A stretch of DNA of 64,000 nt from Aquimonas sp. (GCA_022241605.1 JAKOMQ010000007.1:62001-126000), one strand, 5' to 3'. Positions 8,315 through 23,647 are shown, numbered from the stretch's first letter. Numbers and translations are program-made. The notes: generated by a model not told the origin, from the letters alone.

Positions 8315-9183
8315 GGGATCTGCTCCGGCGAAGTCTCGGCTTCGCCCGTGGGTTCCAGGGTGTCGGAAATGTCGTGCGGCGCGCGTTCTTCATCCACGCG
8401 TTCAGCAGCGACCAGGTTTTGTTGCAGGGCGTCGGCGCGCTGCACGCCGTCGACGCTGTCAGGGTTTTGCAGCTCGCTGTGGCTGGCGGCGCTGGCTTCG
8501 ACGGTCGCCTCCCCGGGGGTCGGCGTCGCGTCGCTGTTGTCCACAACTGGCAGGGACGACACCGGGCACTCGGTGCTTTCGGTCTCCGCAGGATCCGCTG
8601 CGGGCATGGCCGCGCGGGCTCGAACTCCGTCGAAGTCCAGCTCGGGCTCCAGATCGGTGATCTCCTGCAGGGCGGACAGCGGCGGCAGCTGTTCCAGGCT
8701 CTTGAGGTTGAAATAGTCGAGGAAGGCTCGGGTAGTGCCGAACAGTGCCGGTTTCCCGGGCACGTCGCGGTGGCCCACCACGCGGATCCACTCGCGCTCC
8801 TCCAGCGTGCGGACGATCTGGCTGTTGACCGCCACGCCGCGGATGGCTTCGATTTCGCCGCGGGTGATGGGCTGGCGGTAGGCGATCAGCGAGAGTGTCT
8901 CCAGCAGCGCTCGCGAGTAGCGCGGAGGCTTTTCCGCCCACAGCCGGGCGAGATGGGGATGGATGTCCGTGCGCACCTGGTAACGGAAACCCGAGGCGAC
9001 TTCCGCCAGCTCCACGCCGCGGCCGTCGCAGTCCTGCTGGAGAGTCATCAGGGCGCGCCGTATCTCATCGGCCGGAGGCGCCTCGCCTTCGCCGAACAGA
9101 TCGATGAGCTGTGCAACCGCCAGCGGCTGCGGTGCCGCCATCAGGGCTGCCTCGATGATGCGCTTGAGCAACTCGAAATCCAT
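8311..9183 (-). CDS. scpB: Segregation and condensation protein B
   Basis: ScpB is the winged-helix subunit that, with ScpA, binds SMC and helps condense and segregate the chromosome. Two winged-helix domains lie at about 1-165 (MDFELLKRIIEAALM, LIAYRQPITRGEIEAIRGV, GRPALFGTT-like KPALFGTTRAFLDYF). Residues after about 200 are an acidic, low-complexity tail not needed for the fold. The gene lies 15 bp after scpA and overlaps rluB by 4 bp. SMC itself is encoded at 12638-16141, so all three SMC-ScpAB genes are in this window but in two operons. Confidence 0.94.
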   Translation of the reverse strand: MDFELLKRIIEAALMAAPQPLAVAQLIDLFGEGEAPPADEIRRALMTLQQDCDGRGVELAEVASGFRYQVRTDIHPHLARLWAEKPPRYSRALLETLSLIAYRQPITRGEIEAIRGVAVNSQIVRTLEEREWIRVVGHRDVPGKPALFGTTRAFLDYFNLKSLEQLPPLSALQEITDLEPELDFDGVRARAAMPAADPAETESTECPVSSLPVVDNSDATPTPGEATVEASAASHSELQNPDSVDGVQRADALQQNLVAAERVDEERAPHDISDTLEPTGEAETSPEQIP

Positions 9184-9198
9184 GCGTCGGTGCTGTCC

Positions 9199-10155
9199 TC
9201 AATGCTCTCGGGAGGGGTCCACAGCGAGTGGCTCGTCTTCAAAAGGGCCTTCGCCCGCAGGCTGCTCGTCGTCGTTGGACGCCAACGCTTGCGAGGGGTC
9301 GGTGTTGCCCTCGTCCGCCGCTAGGCTGCGGACGAAAATGGGCCCCAGTGGCGCTTCCTGGACGATCTCGACCAGCATTTCCTTGGCCAGCTCCAGGACG
9401 GCAAGAAAGCTCACCACCACGCCGAGGCGGCCCTCCTCGGCTCGAAAGAGTTCGGTGAACTGGACGAACTGACCCGAGCGCAGCCGCTCCAGATGCTCGC
9501 CCATGCGCTGGCGCACGCTCAGCGCCTCGCGACGTATGTTGTGGTGGGTGAACAACTCGGCGCGCTTGAGCACATCGCGCAGCGCCAGCAGCATCTCCTT
9601 CAGATCCACCGATGGCGGCGGGCGCGCCGTGCTGCGCTCTCCCACGTGCGCGCGCACCACCTGGGTGTCTCGCTCAAGGCGCGGCAGGGCGTCCATGTCG
9701 TTCGCCGCTTGTCGGAACCGTTCGTACTCCTGCAGCCGGCGGACCAGCTCGGCGCGGGGATCTTCTTCCTCGCTTTCGGCGCTGGGCGGCCGCGGCAGCA
9801 GCAGTCGCGATTTGATCTCAGCCAGGATCGCAGCCATCACCAGGTACTCGGCGGCGAGTTCCAGCTTGAGGTCGTGCATCAGATCGACGTAGTCGATGTA
9901 CTGGCGGGTGATCTCCGCGACCGGGATGTCGAGGATGTCGAGATTCTGCCGGCGGATCAGGTAGAGCAGGAGGTCCAGCGGTCCTTCAAAAGCGTCCAGG
10001 ATGATTTCAAGAGCGTCCGGCGGGATGTACAGATCCTGTGGAATCTGCAGCATTGGCTGGCCACGCACCATTGCCAGCGGCATCTCTTGCTGCTGGGGTG
10101 GGCCTGACCTGTCGCTTTGGCTGGGTTCGGCGGTCTGCGCCGGCTCTGCGGACAT
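9199..10155 (-). CDS. scpA: Segregation and condensation protein A
   Basis: The kleisin subunit of SMC-ScpAB (318 aa). It shows the N-terminal kleisin helix region (FEGPLDLLLYLIRRQNLDI), AEYLVMAAILAEIKSRLLLP, and a C-terminal winged helix (VVVSFLAVLELAKEML). An N-terminal segment of about 30 aa rich in Gln, Pro and Ser precedes the fold. The ATG at 10155 was chosen because upstream in-frame sequence to 10365 overlaps yciO and is Cys/Arg-rich with no family similarity. A further in-frame ATG (MPLAMV) about 24 codons in is possible. It heads the scpA-scpB-rluB run, 163 bp after yciO. Confidence 0.93.
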   Translation of the reverse strand: MSAEPAQTAEPSQSDRSGPPQQQEMPLAMVRGQPMLQIPQDLYIPPDALEIILDAFEGPLDLLLYLIRRQNLDILDIPVAEITRQYIDYVDLMHDLKLELAAEYLVMAAILAEIKSRLLLPRPPSAESEEEDPRAELVRRLQEYERFRQAANDMDALPRLERDTQVVRAHVGERSTARPPPSVDLKEMLLALRDVLKRAELFTHHNIRREALSVRQRMGEHLERLRSGQFVQFTELFRAEEGRLGVVVSFLAVLELAKEMLVEIVQEAPLGPIFVRSLAADEGNTDPSQALASNDDEQPAGEGPFEDEPLAVDPSREH

Positions 10156-10318
10156 CGCGGATGGGTTCTGATGGTGGCCGGCTTTCGGGGCCAGTCCGGT
10201 TCCTCGGGGCTTGGCCGCGCAGGGCAAGCTCGGTGGTGGTGCAGGGCTGGTGGGCAGCGGGGCATGCCTGCGACAGCTCCATCGATATCGCCGGACATGC
10301 CGCGATGCGGGGTCCTGG

Positions 10319-10945
10319 CTACAGATCCATCGACCCGACGCCCTGACGCACCAGCACGGGCGCATCGCCGGAAAGATCGATCACGCTGGTCGGCCCGGGC
10401 GGGCAATCCCCGGAATCCAGCATCAGGTCAACGTGTTGCAGGGTCTGATCCGCCACCTCGAAGGCATCTTGGCGATCCGGTGTGACGTCGGAAGCCTGTT
10501 CGGAGAGTTCCAAGCTGGTCGACAGCAAGGGCGCACCCCACGCCTCAAGCAGTGTCTGCAGGACCGGATGGTCCGGGATACGACACCCGATCACCTTCCG
10601 TTTGGCCTGCTTGAACCGCCGAGGCAGTTCGGAAGACACCGGGAGGATGAAGGTATAAGGCCCCGGGACCCGGGGCTTGACGACGTGGAAGGCCATGTCG
10701 TCGAGTCTGGCCAGACGGCTGACTTCGCTCAGGCGCGGGCAGAGTAAGGTGAAAGGATGCTTGCTGTCCAGCCCGCGCAGTTTCTGGACGCGTTCTTCTG
10801 CGCGCACGGCGTCGATGGCCCAAGCGAACAGATAGCCGGCGTCCGAGGGCGCGACCAGCAACCCGCCGCGCTCCAGTACCTCCAGCGCACGCTGCAGCAG
10901 GCGCGCCTGCGGGTTCTTTGGATGTATTTCGATGCGCTCACCCAT
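10319..10945 (-). CDS. yciO: YciO/TsaC/Sua5 family (L-threonylcarbamoyladenylate synthase-like) protein
   Basis: Member of the TsaC/YrdC fold (208 aa). It has the KRxR-type signature HPFTLLCPRLSEVSRLA after LRGLDSKHPF, and the RNA/nucleotide-binding surface segment PGPYTFILPVS. TsaC makes threonylcarbamoyl-AMP for tRNA t6A37; the YciO branch has weak or uncertain activity. Its position next to scpA and the sequence LLVAPSDAGYLFAWAID favour YciO over TsaC. ATG at 10945. Divergent from the YciI gene across about 220 bp. Confidence 0.85.
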   Translation of the reverse strand: MGERIEIHPKNPQARLLQRALEVLERGGLLVAPSDAGYLFAWAIDAVRAEERVQKLRGLDSKHPFTLLCPRLSEVSRLARLDDMAFHVVKPRVPGPYTFILPVSSELPRRFKQAKRKVIGCRIPDHPVLQTLLEAWGAPLLSTSLELSEQASDVTPDRQDAFEVADQTLQHVDLMLDSGDCPPGPTSVIDLSGDAPVLVRQGVGSMDL

Positions 10946-11168
10946 ACGGGCCGATTTCCTGAAAGTGGGTTCGTGGTGTGTGGCACGGCTTGGCCGCGCG
11001 GGGCCTGGCCCGGCCGCAGCGGGCCGGCGCGTTCACTCCCTAGTATGATGCGCGGCCAGCCGGCTCGCGTCTGCTGTCTGCGCCGCATGGGCTTCTTGTC
11101 GTCACGCGCGGCCAAGTCCGGCGCGGCGGCGTCGCTTTCCTGCCTTTCCTGAATTCGGGGTTGTCCGC

Positions 11169-11468
11169 ATGTGGTATCTGATCATTGGCTGTGATGCACC
11201 CGACAGCCTTTCCCTGCGTCTGCAGACACGCGCCGCGCACATCGAGCGCTTGAACACGCTGCGCAATGAGGGCCGCCTGAAGCTCGCGGGGCCGCTGCCG
11301 GCGATCGATGCCGAAGACCCCGGTGAGGCGGGGTTCGTGGGTTCAGCCATCGTCGCGGAGTTTGAGGATTTCGAGGCCGCCCGGGCTTGGGCGCAGGCGG
11401 ATCCGTACTTCGAGGCCGGCGTGTACGAATCCGTGCAGGTGCTGCCGTTCCGCCCGGTGATGCCGTGA
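11169..11468 (+). CDS. yciI: YciI-like protein
   Basis: A 99-aa protein of the YciI family, a ferredoxin-like alpha/beta fold related to muconolactone isomerases whose cellular role is unclear. It shows the family pattern MWYLIIGCDAPDS, with a conserved Asp and His (AHIERL) that form the suspected active site, then GRLKLAGPLPA, FEAARAWAQADPYFEAGVYE and the end VLPFRPVM. The stop overlaps the bolA GTG start (GTGA), so it is the first gene of a tightly coupled YciI-bolA-ppiC-smc-ligA block. Confidence 0.92.
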   Translation: MWYLIIGCDAPDSLSLRLQTRAAHIERLNTLRNEGRLKLAGPLPAIDAEDPGEAGFVGSAIVAEFEDFEAARAWAQADPYFEAGVYESVQVLPFRPVMP

Positions 11469-11737
11469 GCACGCGCGTGGAGAAGCTACGGGCAGCGCTG
11501 TTGAAACTGCAGCCCAGCGTGCTGGAGGTCAATGACGACAGCCACAAGCATGTCGGTCATGAAGGCGCGCGCGATGGACGCGGACATTTTTCGCTGCTGA
11601 TCGTCAGCGCCGCATTCAGTGGGCTGTCGCCGCTCGCCCGGCACCGTGCGGTCTATGAAGCCGTCGGCGAGCTCATGCAGACCGATATCCACGCCCTTTC
11701 CATGCGCGCATTCACGCCCGAGGAGTTCTCTGCATGA
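11465..11737 (+). CDS. bolA: BolA family protein
   Basis: A 90-aa BolA protein. The family takes part in Fe-S trafficking with monothiol glutaredoxins and in stress and morphology control. The family core is visible: VNDDSHKHVGHEG, HFSLLIVSAAFSGLSPLARHR, and the end LMQTDIHALSMRAFTPEEF, with the His of the SHKH region as a likely Fe-S ligand. The GTG at 11465 is chosen because it starts the first helix and overlaps the YciI stop; upstream sequence duplicates the YciI gene in another frame. The TGA overlaps the start of the next gene (ATGA). Confidence 0.94.
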   Translation: MSTRVEKLRAALLKLQPSVLEVNDDSHKHVGHEGARDGRGHFSLLIVSAAFSGLSPLARHRAVYEAVGELMQTDIHALSMRAFTPEEFSA

Positions 11738-12630
11738 GGCTGCGATTGACTGCATCGTGCGTACTGCGGCTGGTCCTCGTGGCAGTGCCGCTGGGCCTGC
11801 TCCTGTCGGGCTGCGGAAACGCCCCCGAGGGGCAAGGCGATGGGGCCGGCAGTCGCGCGCTCCGCGATGCGCCCGACGGGCCCGTGGTGGCGGTCGTCAA
11901 CGGCGAGACGGTCACCCAGCCGCTGTTCGAGTTCTATGCCCGCAGTCAGGGGCTCGATCCCGAAGTGCCTGCCCAGCGTCAGCAGGCCCTCGACAGCCTG
12001 ATCGAGCAAATGCTTCTGGCCCAGGCGGCGCTCAGCGGCACCCTGGCCCAGCGCGTTGATTTGCAGGCCGAGTTGGCCCTGACCCGCCTGCAGCAGCTTT
12101 CGCTGCGCCAGGCCGAAGCCTTCCGGGACGACGTGGACGTCGCCGAGCAGGAGCTGCGTGACTACTACCAGCGCGAAGTGGAGCGCACCCGCGGCCAGGA
12201 GTTCCACGTCCAGCACCTGCTGTTCGCCGACCCCGCTGATGCCGCAGCCGCGCTGTCAGAGGCGATGGCCGGCGGTCAACCCTTCGAGTCGCTGATTGCC
12301 GAGTACGAGGGCCGCAGCCTGCAGGCTCGCGACCTCGGCTTTGCCAACCCGACCCAGATGCCGCCCGAGTTTGTCGAAGCGGTGACCCAGCTCGAGGACG
12401 GCCAGATCGCGCCGGTGGTCGTGCAGACCCGTTTCGGCCACCACGTGCTGAGGCTGGTGGAACGGCGCGCGTTCGTGCCGCCGCCTTTTGAGCAGATCCG
12501 CGACGGAGCGCGTCAGCAGTTGGTTAACCAGGCGCTTGCCGACCGCGTACGCGCCCTGCGCAGCACGGCGGCGGTCACGGCACCCGGCGCAAGCATGCCC
12601 GAGCCGATGCCGAGCCAGCCCGGAGAGTAG
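11734..12630 (+). CDS. PpiC-type (parvulin) peptidyl-prolyl isomerase lipoprotein
   Basis: Predicted lipoprotein foldase (298 aa). The lipobox LLSGC places the lipidated Cys at residue 27. A SurA/PrsA-like N-terminal helical region (about 48-140, VVAVVNGETVTQPLFEFYA) precedes a parvulin domain (about 150-250; FHVQHLLF, LGFANPTQMPPEFVEAV, VVQTRFGHHVLRLVERR). It probably assists folding of exported or outer-membrane proteins. It overlaps bolA by 4 bp and is 7 bp before smc. The last 30 residues are Pro/Ala-rich. Confidence 0.92.
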   Translation: MRLRLTASCVLRLVLVAVPLGLLLSGCGNAPEGQGDGAGSRALRDAPDGPVVAVVNGETVTQPLFEFYARSQGLDPEVPAQRQQALDSLIEQMLLAQAALSGTLAQRVDLQAELALTRLQQLSLRQAEAFRDDVDVAEQELRDYYQREVERTRGQEFHVQHLLFADPADAAAALSEAMAGGQPFESLIAEYEGRSLQARDLGFANPTQMPPEFVEAVTQLEDGQIAPVVVQTRFGHHVLRLVERRAFVPPPFEQIRDGARQQLVNQALADRVRALRSTAAVTAPGASMPEPMPSQPGE

Positions 12631-12637
12631 CCCGCAG

Positions 12638-18543
<5,906 letters not shown>

Positions 18544-18629
18544 TGTTCGCTGCGCCCTTGCGCCCGAGCCCCCGCTTCGCGACCATGCCATCCACCCACA
18601 ACGACTCCCCGGCAGGGGCGAGGTCCAGC

Positions 18630-19016
18630 ATGCAGTCCCGTCGTCACCAGCGCGGCATCACCCTTCTCGGCCTGATCGTGGTGTTGGCAATCTTCGGATT
18701 CTTCGCCTACACGGTCATGCGGCTGGCCCCGATGTACTACCAGTACTACAACGTGGTCACCGCGATGCGCGGCGTTTCGCAGGAGCCGGGCGTGGGCACC
18801 ATGACGCCGGAGCGCATCCGCATTCTGTTGGGCAACCGCTTCAACATCAGCTACGTCGAGGTGGTGCAGCCTCGCGATTTCGTCATCCAGCGCACGCCGA
18901 ACGGTTTCAACCTCACGATCAAGTACGAAGATCGCCGGCCGTTCGCCTACAACATCGACGTGGTCGCCACCTTCGAGAAGACGGTCGAGTTGAACCGGCA
19001 GGGCTCGACCAATTGA
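18630..19016 (+). CDS. DUF4845 membrane protein
   Basis: A 128-aa inner-membrane protein of family DUF4845, usually encoded between lepB and rnc. Its N-terminus resembles a type IV prepilin (QRGITLLGLIVVLAIFGFF), with one membrane segment but no Glu5; the rest is a periplasmic domain (RLAPMYYQYYNV, TIKYEDRRPF). The ATG at 18630 follows GAGGT and places the basic leader directly before the membrane segment. Upstream in-frame ATGs at 18585 and 18543 would add a disordered leader; the latter overlaps the ligA stop. No function is established. Confidence 0.85.
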   Translation: MQSRRHQRGITLLGLIVVLAIFGFFAYTVMRLAPMYYQYYNVVTAMRGVSQEPGVGTMTPERIRILLGNRFNISYVEVVQPRDFVIQRTPNGFNLTIKYEDRRPFAYNIDVVATFEKTVELNRQGSTN

Positions 19017-19049
19017 TGTTGACGGCGCCCCGGAGGCAGCGGGAGTGGT

Positions 19050-19748
19050 ATGGCCGGCGCGCCTGAGCCTGCGGCCGTCGCGCTTGGCCATCGCTTCGCG
19101 GATCCCGAGCTGCTGCGCCAGGCGTTGACCCATCGCAGCGCTGCGGCGCGAAACAACGAACGGCTTGAGTTCCTGGGCGACGCCCTGTTGGGCGCAATCA
19201 TCGCTGAAGCCCTTCACCAGCGTTTTCCCAAGGCCGACGAAGGTGCGCTCACGCGCGCGCGCTCGCGGCTCGTGCGCGAGGCCCAGCTGGCCGCGCTGGC
19301 CCGCGCCGAAGGGCTCGGTGAGCGTCTGATACTCGGCCCCGGCGAGCTGAAAAGCGGCGGCTACCGGCGTGACTCCATCCTCGCTGATGCAGTGGAGGCC
19401 TTGATCGGAGCTGTCCACCTTGATGGCGGGTTCGAAGTCTGTCGCGGATGCGTGCTGGGGCTGTTCGATCCGCTGCTGCAGTCACTGCCGGCGGGGCTCA
19501 AGGCTCCCAAGGACGCCAAGACGCGTCTGCAGGAGTGGCTGCAGGCGCGCCAGCTGGATCTGCCTGAATACCCTCTGCTGGCGGCACACGGCGAGGACCA
19601 CGACAAGCGCTTCGAGGTGGCCTGCAGGGTCGTCAAGTTCGCGCTGGAATCCCACGCCGTCGCCGGCTCCCGCCGCGAGGCCGAACAGCAAGCTGCCGCC
19701 GAAGTGCTGGCGGCCCTGCTTGAACTGAACAGCAAGGACACCCCATGA
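19050..19748 (+). CDS. rnc: Ribonuclease III
   Basis: Cleaves double-stranded RNA in rRNA and mRNA maturation (232 aa). The RNase III signature NERLEFLGD (36-44) supplies catalytic residues, with [14 protein letters not shown] further on. The double-stranded RNA-binding domain is at about 158-226 ([28 protein letters not shown]). It overlaps era by 4 bp (ATGA), the standard rnc-era arrangement, and follows the DUF4845 gene. Confidence 0.97.
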   Translation: MAGAPEPAAVALGHRFADPELLRQALTHRSAAARNNERLEFLGDALLGAIIAEALHQRFPKADEGALTRARSRLVREAQLAALARAEGLGERLILGPGELKSGGYRRDSILADAVEALIGAVHLDGGFEVCRGCVLGLFDPLLQSLPAGLKAPKDAKTRLQEWLQARQLDLPEYPLLAAHGEDHDKRFEVACRVVKFALESHAVAGSRREAEQQAAAEVLAALLELNSKDTP

Positions 19749-20647
19749 GCTCTGAATCCGCCGGCTTCCGCGCCGGCCACGTCGCCGTACTGGGCCGCCC
19801 CAACGTGGGCAAGTCCACCTTGATCAACGCGCTGGTCGGCTTCCGCGTGAGCATCGTCTCGCGCAAGCCGCAGACCACGCGCCATCGGATCCTCGGCATC
19901 TCCACCCTGGAGGACGGGCAGATCGCCTATGTCGACACACCCGGTCTGCACGGCAAGGAGCCGCGCGCGATCAACCGTTACCTGAATCGCGCGGCCCGCG
20001 GCGCATTGGCCGATGTGCAGCTCGGCGTGCTGGTGATCGAGGCCGGCCAGTGGCGGGAGGATGATGAGCGCGCCTTCAAGGTGCTCGCCGAAGCAGGCGT
20101 GCCGCGCCTGCTGGTGATCAACAAGATCGACCGGCTCAAGGACAAGAGCGCCCTGCTGCCCTTTATCCGGCAGGTCAGCGAGGGTCGGGACTTCCTGGAG
20201 GTGGTGCCGGTTTCGGCGCAGAAGCACAGCGGGCTCGAGGGCCTGCAGAAGGCGATCCTTCAGCACCTTCCCGAGGGCGAGCCGCTGTTCGAGGCCGACG
20301 AAGTCACCGACCGCAGCGAGCGCTTCATGTGCGCTGAGCTGATCCGCGAGCAGCTGATGCGCAGGCTCGGGGACGAGTTGCCCTACGCCTGCAGCGTGGA
20401 GATCGAGAACTGGGCCGAAGAAGGCCGACTGGTGCGCATTGCTGCGGTGGTTTGGGTGGAGCGCGACAGCCAGAAGGCCATCGTCATCGGCGCCGGCGGC
20501 GAGCAGCTGCGCCAGATGGGCACCGACGCCCGCCTTGGCATGGAGCGGCTGCTGGGTCGCAAGGTGTTCCTGCAGCTGTGGTGCAAGGTGCGCGAGGGCT
20601 GGAGCGACGACGAGCAGGCCCTGCAGCGCTTCGGCTACACGGAGTAG
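19745..20647 (+). CDS. era: GTPase Era
   Basis: A GTPase needed for 16S rRNA maturation and 30S assembly (300 aa). G motifs: G1 GRPNVGKST (17-25), G2 region [10 protein letters not shown]3 DTPG (64-67), G4 NKID (126-129), G5 VSAQK. A C-terminal KH RNA-binding domain covers about 205-300 (RVYVE-type [18 protein letters not shown]). It is coupled to rnc upstream and followed after 4 bp by recO. Confidence 0.98.
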   Translation: MSSESAGFRAGHVAVLGRPNVGKSTLINALVGFRVSIVSRKPQTTRHRILGISTLEDGQIAYVDTPGLHGKEPRAINRYLNRAARGALADVQLGVLVIEAGQWREDDERAFKVLAEAGVPRLLVINKIDRLKDKSALLPFIRQVSEGRDFLEVVPVSAQKHSGLEGLQKAILQHLPEGEPLFEADEVTDRSERFMCAELIREQLMRRLGDELPYACSVEIENWAEEGRLVRIAAVVWVERDSQKAIVIGAGGEQLRQMGTDARLGMERLLGRKVFLQLWCKVREGWSDDEQALQRFGYTE

Positions 20648-20651
20648 GCGG

Positions 20652-21410
20652 ATGGCCCGGGACGGCACTGGCCCGGGGCCGCGGGTGGAAGCAGAGCCGT
20701 CCTACGTGCTGCACGCACGGTCCTTCCGGGAGACCAGTCTGCTGCTGGAGGTGCTGAGCCATTCCCACGGCCGCATGGGCCTGCTGGTGCGCGGTGCTCG
20801 CAGCGGCAAAGGCGGAGGCCGCACGGCACTGTTGCAGCCCTTCACTCCACTGCTTTTGTCCTGGCACGGGCGCGGCGAGCTGCCCTTGCTGGTGGAGGCA
20901 GAGCCAGCGGGAAGTGCGCCGCGCCTGCTGGGCGACGCACTGTTGGCCGGCTTCTATGCCAACGAACTGCTGGTGCAACTGCTGGTGCGGGGCGAGGCGC
21001 ATCCGGCGCTGTTCGGGCGCTACGCGCTGTGCCTGGCACAGCTGGCTGAGGCCGTCGATCTTGCTGGGCTGGCGTGGCCGCTTCGCTGCTTCGAGCGTGA
21101 TTTGCTGGCTGCGATCGGCTTCGAGCTTGCGCTGGATGTCGATGTAGGCGGCCGGCCGCTGCAGCCGCAGGCGCGCTACCGCTGGTTGGGCGAGTCCGGC
21201 GCGGTCGCCTGCGGGGTCGCCGATGGCGACGGCGCAGGCGTGCCTGGTGCCGCGCTGATCGCCTTGCGCGGCGACGCCCCACCTCCAGTCGAGCTGCAGG
21301 TGCCCCTGCGGCGGCTGCTGCGCGAAGAGCTCAGGCGCCACCTGCACGGACGCAGCCTGCGCAGTTGGGGCCTGTTGGCAGAGCTGGAACGGCTGCGGCA
21401 GGCGCTCTGA
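20652..21410 (+). CDS. recO: DNA repair protein RecO
   Basis: RecO loads RecA on SSB-coated DNA in the RecF pathway (252 aa). The N-terminal OB fold shows SYVLHARSFRETSLLLEVLSH (given here as its key parts YVLHARSFRETS and GRMGLLVRGAR). A helical domain follows (LLAGFYANELLVQLL, FERDLLAAIGFEL), and the end is RSLRSWGLLAELERL. ATG at 20652 is preceded by GGAG that overlaps the era stop. Last gene of the rnc-era-recO operon; pdxJ, which follows in E. coli, is not here. Confidence 0.95.
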   Translation: MARDGTGPGPRVEAEPSYVLHARSFRETSLLLEVLSHSHGRMGLLVRGARSGKGGGRTALLQPFTPLLLSWHGRGELPLLVEAEPAGSAPRLLGDALLAGFYANELLVQLLVRGEAHPALFGRYALCLAQLAEAVDLAGLAWPLRCFERDLLAAIGFELALDVDVGGRPLQPQARYRWLGESGAVACGVADGDGAGVPGAALIALRGDAPPPVELQVPLRRLLREELRRHLHGRSLRSWGLLAELERLRQAL

Positions 21411-21525
21411 TCCGCGCGCGCGCCGGGTGCCCACCACGGCGCACCGATGGCCCGGAAGAAATCCAACCCCGTCGGCCAGTGCATTCAGCAGTGGCTGCAG
21501 TAGGCGGGCGGTTTTTCAGACGCCT

Positions 21526-22308
21526 TCAGCGCAGCCGCCACGCCAGAGCCAAGCCCGTGGCGGTCACCGCCAGCGCGACTGCGGCCAGCAGGCCGCCCCA
21601 GACCAGGTAGTTCAAACCGAGGGCAGCTGCGATTTGCGCGGTATCGGAAGGCAGCTGGCCGGCACCGGTGTTGGCGCCCGCGCTGAACAGGTAGTCCATT
21701 TGCGAGAAGGTGGAAAGGCACATTTGCAGGCCGAGGAACCCGCAGGTGAGCAGCAGCCCGCGTGGGCTTGCGCGCATCGCAAGCACCAGCAGGCTTGCTG
21801 CGACGAAGCCGATGAAGATGAAGCCAAACACGTTGCGCACCCAGAGCAACAGGGCAATCAGCAGCAGGGCTCCAAGCAGGCCAAGCAGGGCGCGCGCCAG
21901 CGCCGGATGCCGCAGACTCGCGAACAGCGCCAGCGCTGCCAGCGGCGGCCCCAACGGTCCTGCGGCGGCGATCACGGCTCTCTGCAGCTCGCTGTACGCC
22001 CCGCGATGGAGCGCCACACCGGAGCCATCCGCATAGACGGCGAGCTCCACCAGCTGGCCACCCAGCGCGAGGGCAGCGATACCGTGCCCAAGCTCATGGA
22101 AGAGCGTTGCCAGCCATACCAGAGGCCGTGCCAGCCAGGCCGCGGGAGGCCAGATCCAGGCCAGCAGGTAGAGCATCAAGGAGAGGCCCGTGGCGAGCGC
22201 CAGCATCCGGCCTGGGCGGGCTCCAGCAGCGTCGGCGGGCTGGCTGCGTTCGAGCGCGGCGGGTGCGTCGGGCGGGGGCCGTCTCGGAATGGGGGGCAGG
22301 GTGCTCAT
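21526..22308 (-). CDS. M50-like membrane metallopeptidase
   Basis: A multi-pass membrane protein (260 aa) with the zinc motif HELGH in a membrane helix (LATLFHELGHGIAALALGG), typical of M50B-like proteins of unknown substrate. About six further hydrophobic segments follow (LLGLLGALLLIALLLWV, FGFIFIGFVAASLLVLAM). The N-terminal 30 residues are Pro-rich and cytosolic. The ATG at 22308 was chosen because upstream in-frame sequence is antisense to the next gene and has no similarity. It is divergent from the SRPBCC gene. A second conserved Asp motif (as in site-2 proteases) was not identified, so activity is likely but not certain. Confidence 0.85.
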   Translation of the reverse strand: MSTLPPIPRRPPPDAPAALERSQPADAAGARPGRMLALATGLSLMLYLLAWIWPPAAWLARPLVWLATLFHELGHGIAALALGGQLVELAVYADGSGVALHRGAYSELQRAVIAAAGPLGPPLAALALFASLRHPALARALLGLLGALLLIALLLWVRNVFGFIFIGFVAASLLVLAMRASPRGLLLTCGFLGLQMCLSTFSQMDYLFSAGANTGAGQLPSDTAQIAAALGLNYLVWGGLLAAVALAVTATGLALAWRLR

Positions 22309-22506
22309 GCCTGCAGTTTGGACGGCTGTGGCGTTCGTCGCGAGCGCAAAAGGGCGTGTCGCAATGCGACATGGTCGGGATGCGGCCAACGCTGAATGGC
22401 GGCTGGCCGCGAGGCAGCGGTTCGGGCTATCCTTCGCGGCCTTGCCTCCCGCCCCATGGGTCCGTCCCTCGTGCCGGAGCGCAGGCGCCAATCCCGGAGA
22501 CACTGA

Positions 22507-23628
22507 ATGACCCGTCTGATCGAATTCGTCATCGCGCTGCTGATCGTGGCACTGCTGTTCGTGCTCGCCGGCTTGGTGCTGCCCGACCACCGCAATGTCC
22601 GCCACAGCGTGGAAACCAACCGTCCTGCGCGCCTTGTCTACGACCTGCTGAGCGGCTTTCAGCGTTTTGGCGAATGGCACCCCAAGCGCATGCATGACCC
22701 CGCCATCCAGTACAGCATCGAAGGCGAGCCGCGCGGTGTGGGCGCCGTGCTGCGCTACGAGAGCAGCGAGCCGCGCGTCGGCTCCGGCAGCTGGACGATC
22801 ATCGACACCGCGCAGGACGAGCGCATCGAGTTCGCGATCGAAAGCCCGGCCTATGGCTTCAACAAGACCTCCGTTTTCACCATTGAGGATCGCGGTCGCA
22901 CCGTCGACATCAACTGGGAATACGACGTCAGCTACGGCTGGAACCTGCTCGGCCGCTACGCCGGCATGTACATCGCACGCACCGTCGGCGATGACATGAA
23001 GACCGGCCTGTCGAACCTGACCGGCCTGCTGGCGACCGTTCCCAATTTCAACTACGACCAGCTTGAGGTGGTCCTGACCGAGGTGCCTGCCACCACGGTG
23101 CTGGTCATCAGCACCTCGGCGGACCGCAACATCAGCGCGGTCGAGGAAGAGCTGGACAGCAGCATCCGCCGCCTGCGCGAGGTGATCCGCAGCAATGGGC
23201 TGGAGGAGACTGGCCCGCCGCGCCTGATCACCACGGTGTTCGGCGACAAGAAGTACGACTTCGACGTGGCCATCCCGGTACGCCTGCCGGTGGCTGACGA
23301 GGCCCCGGCGGCTCCCCCGGCGCCCGCCGAAGGCGAGGAAGAGGCTGTGGTCGACCTGCGCGCGAAAATCGTGGCTGCCAGCGCGCCGCTGGAAGGCTTG
23401 AACCTGCCTGAGGGTGTGGCCTCCGGACTCACCTACGGCGGCCGCGTGATCACTGCCAACTTCGATGGCCATCCGGCTTCGCTGCCGTTGGTCCGCGACA
23501 TGCTGCGCGCCTACGCTGCGACACACGGCCTGCAGGTGCACGATCGGGCCTGGGAGGAGTATCTCTCCGATATCACCACGACCTCGGTGGACGAGACCAC
23601 CTTCGACGTGTACTGGCCGATCCGCTGA
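22507..23628 (+). CDS. SRPBCC-domain protein with GyrI/AraC effector-binding-like C-terminus
   Basis: A 373-aa protein with an N-terminal membrane anchor (residues 5-27). An SRPBCC/polyketide-cyclase-like hydrophobic-ligand domain follows (about 30-185, RPARLVYDLLSGFQRFGEWHP). The C-terminal half resembles AraC effector-binding (GyrI-like) domains, ending DETTFDVYWPIR. A Pro/Ala-rich linker lies at about 262-280. ATG at 22507 has GGAGA upstream. A strong terminator follows. Ligand and role are unknown. Confidence 0.85.
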   Translation: MTRLIEFVIALLIVALLFVLAGLVLPDHRNVRHSVETNRPARLVYDLLSGFQRFGEWHPKRMHDPAIQYSIEGEPRGVGAVLRYESSEPRVGSGSWTIIDTAQDERIEFAIESPAYGFNKTSVFTIEDRGRTVDINWEYDVSYGWNLLGRYAGMYIARTVGDDMKTGLSNLTGLLATVPNFNYDQLEVVLTEVPATTVLVISTSADRNISAVEEELDSSIRRLREVIRSNGLEETGPPRLITTVFGDKKYDFDVAIPVRLPVADEAPAAPPAPAEGEEEAVVDLRAKIVAASAPLEGLNLPEGVASGLTYGGRVITANFDGHPASLPLVRDMLRAYAATHGLQVHDRAWEEYLSDITTTSVDETTFDVYWPIR

Positions 23629-23647
23629 GATCGCCAACAGGCAGCAT

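Noticed and set aside
22357-22371. Short inverted repeat TGTCGC-AAT-GCGACA between the M50 and SRPBCC genes
   Set aside because: Six-bp arms are common by chance in this GC range, and no regulator or second site is known.
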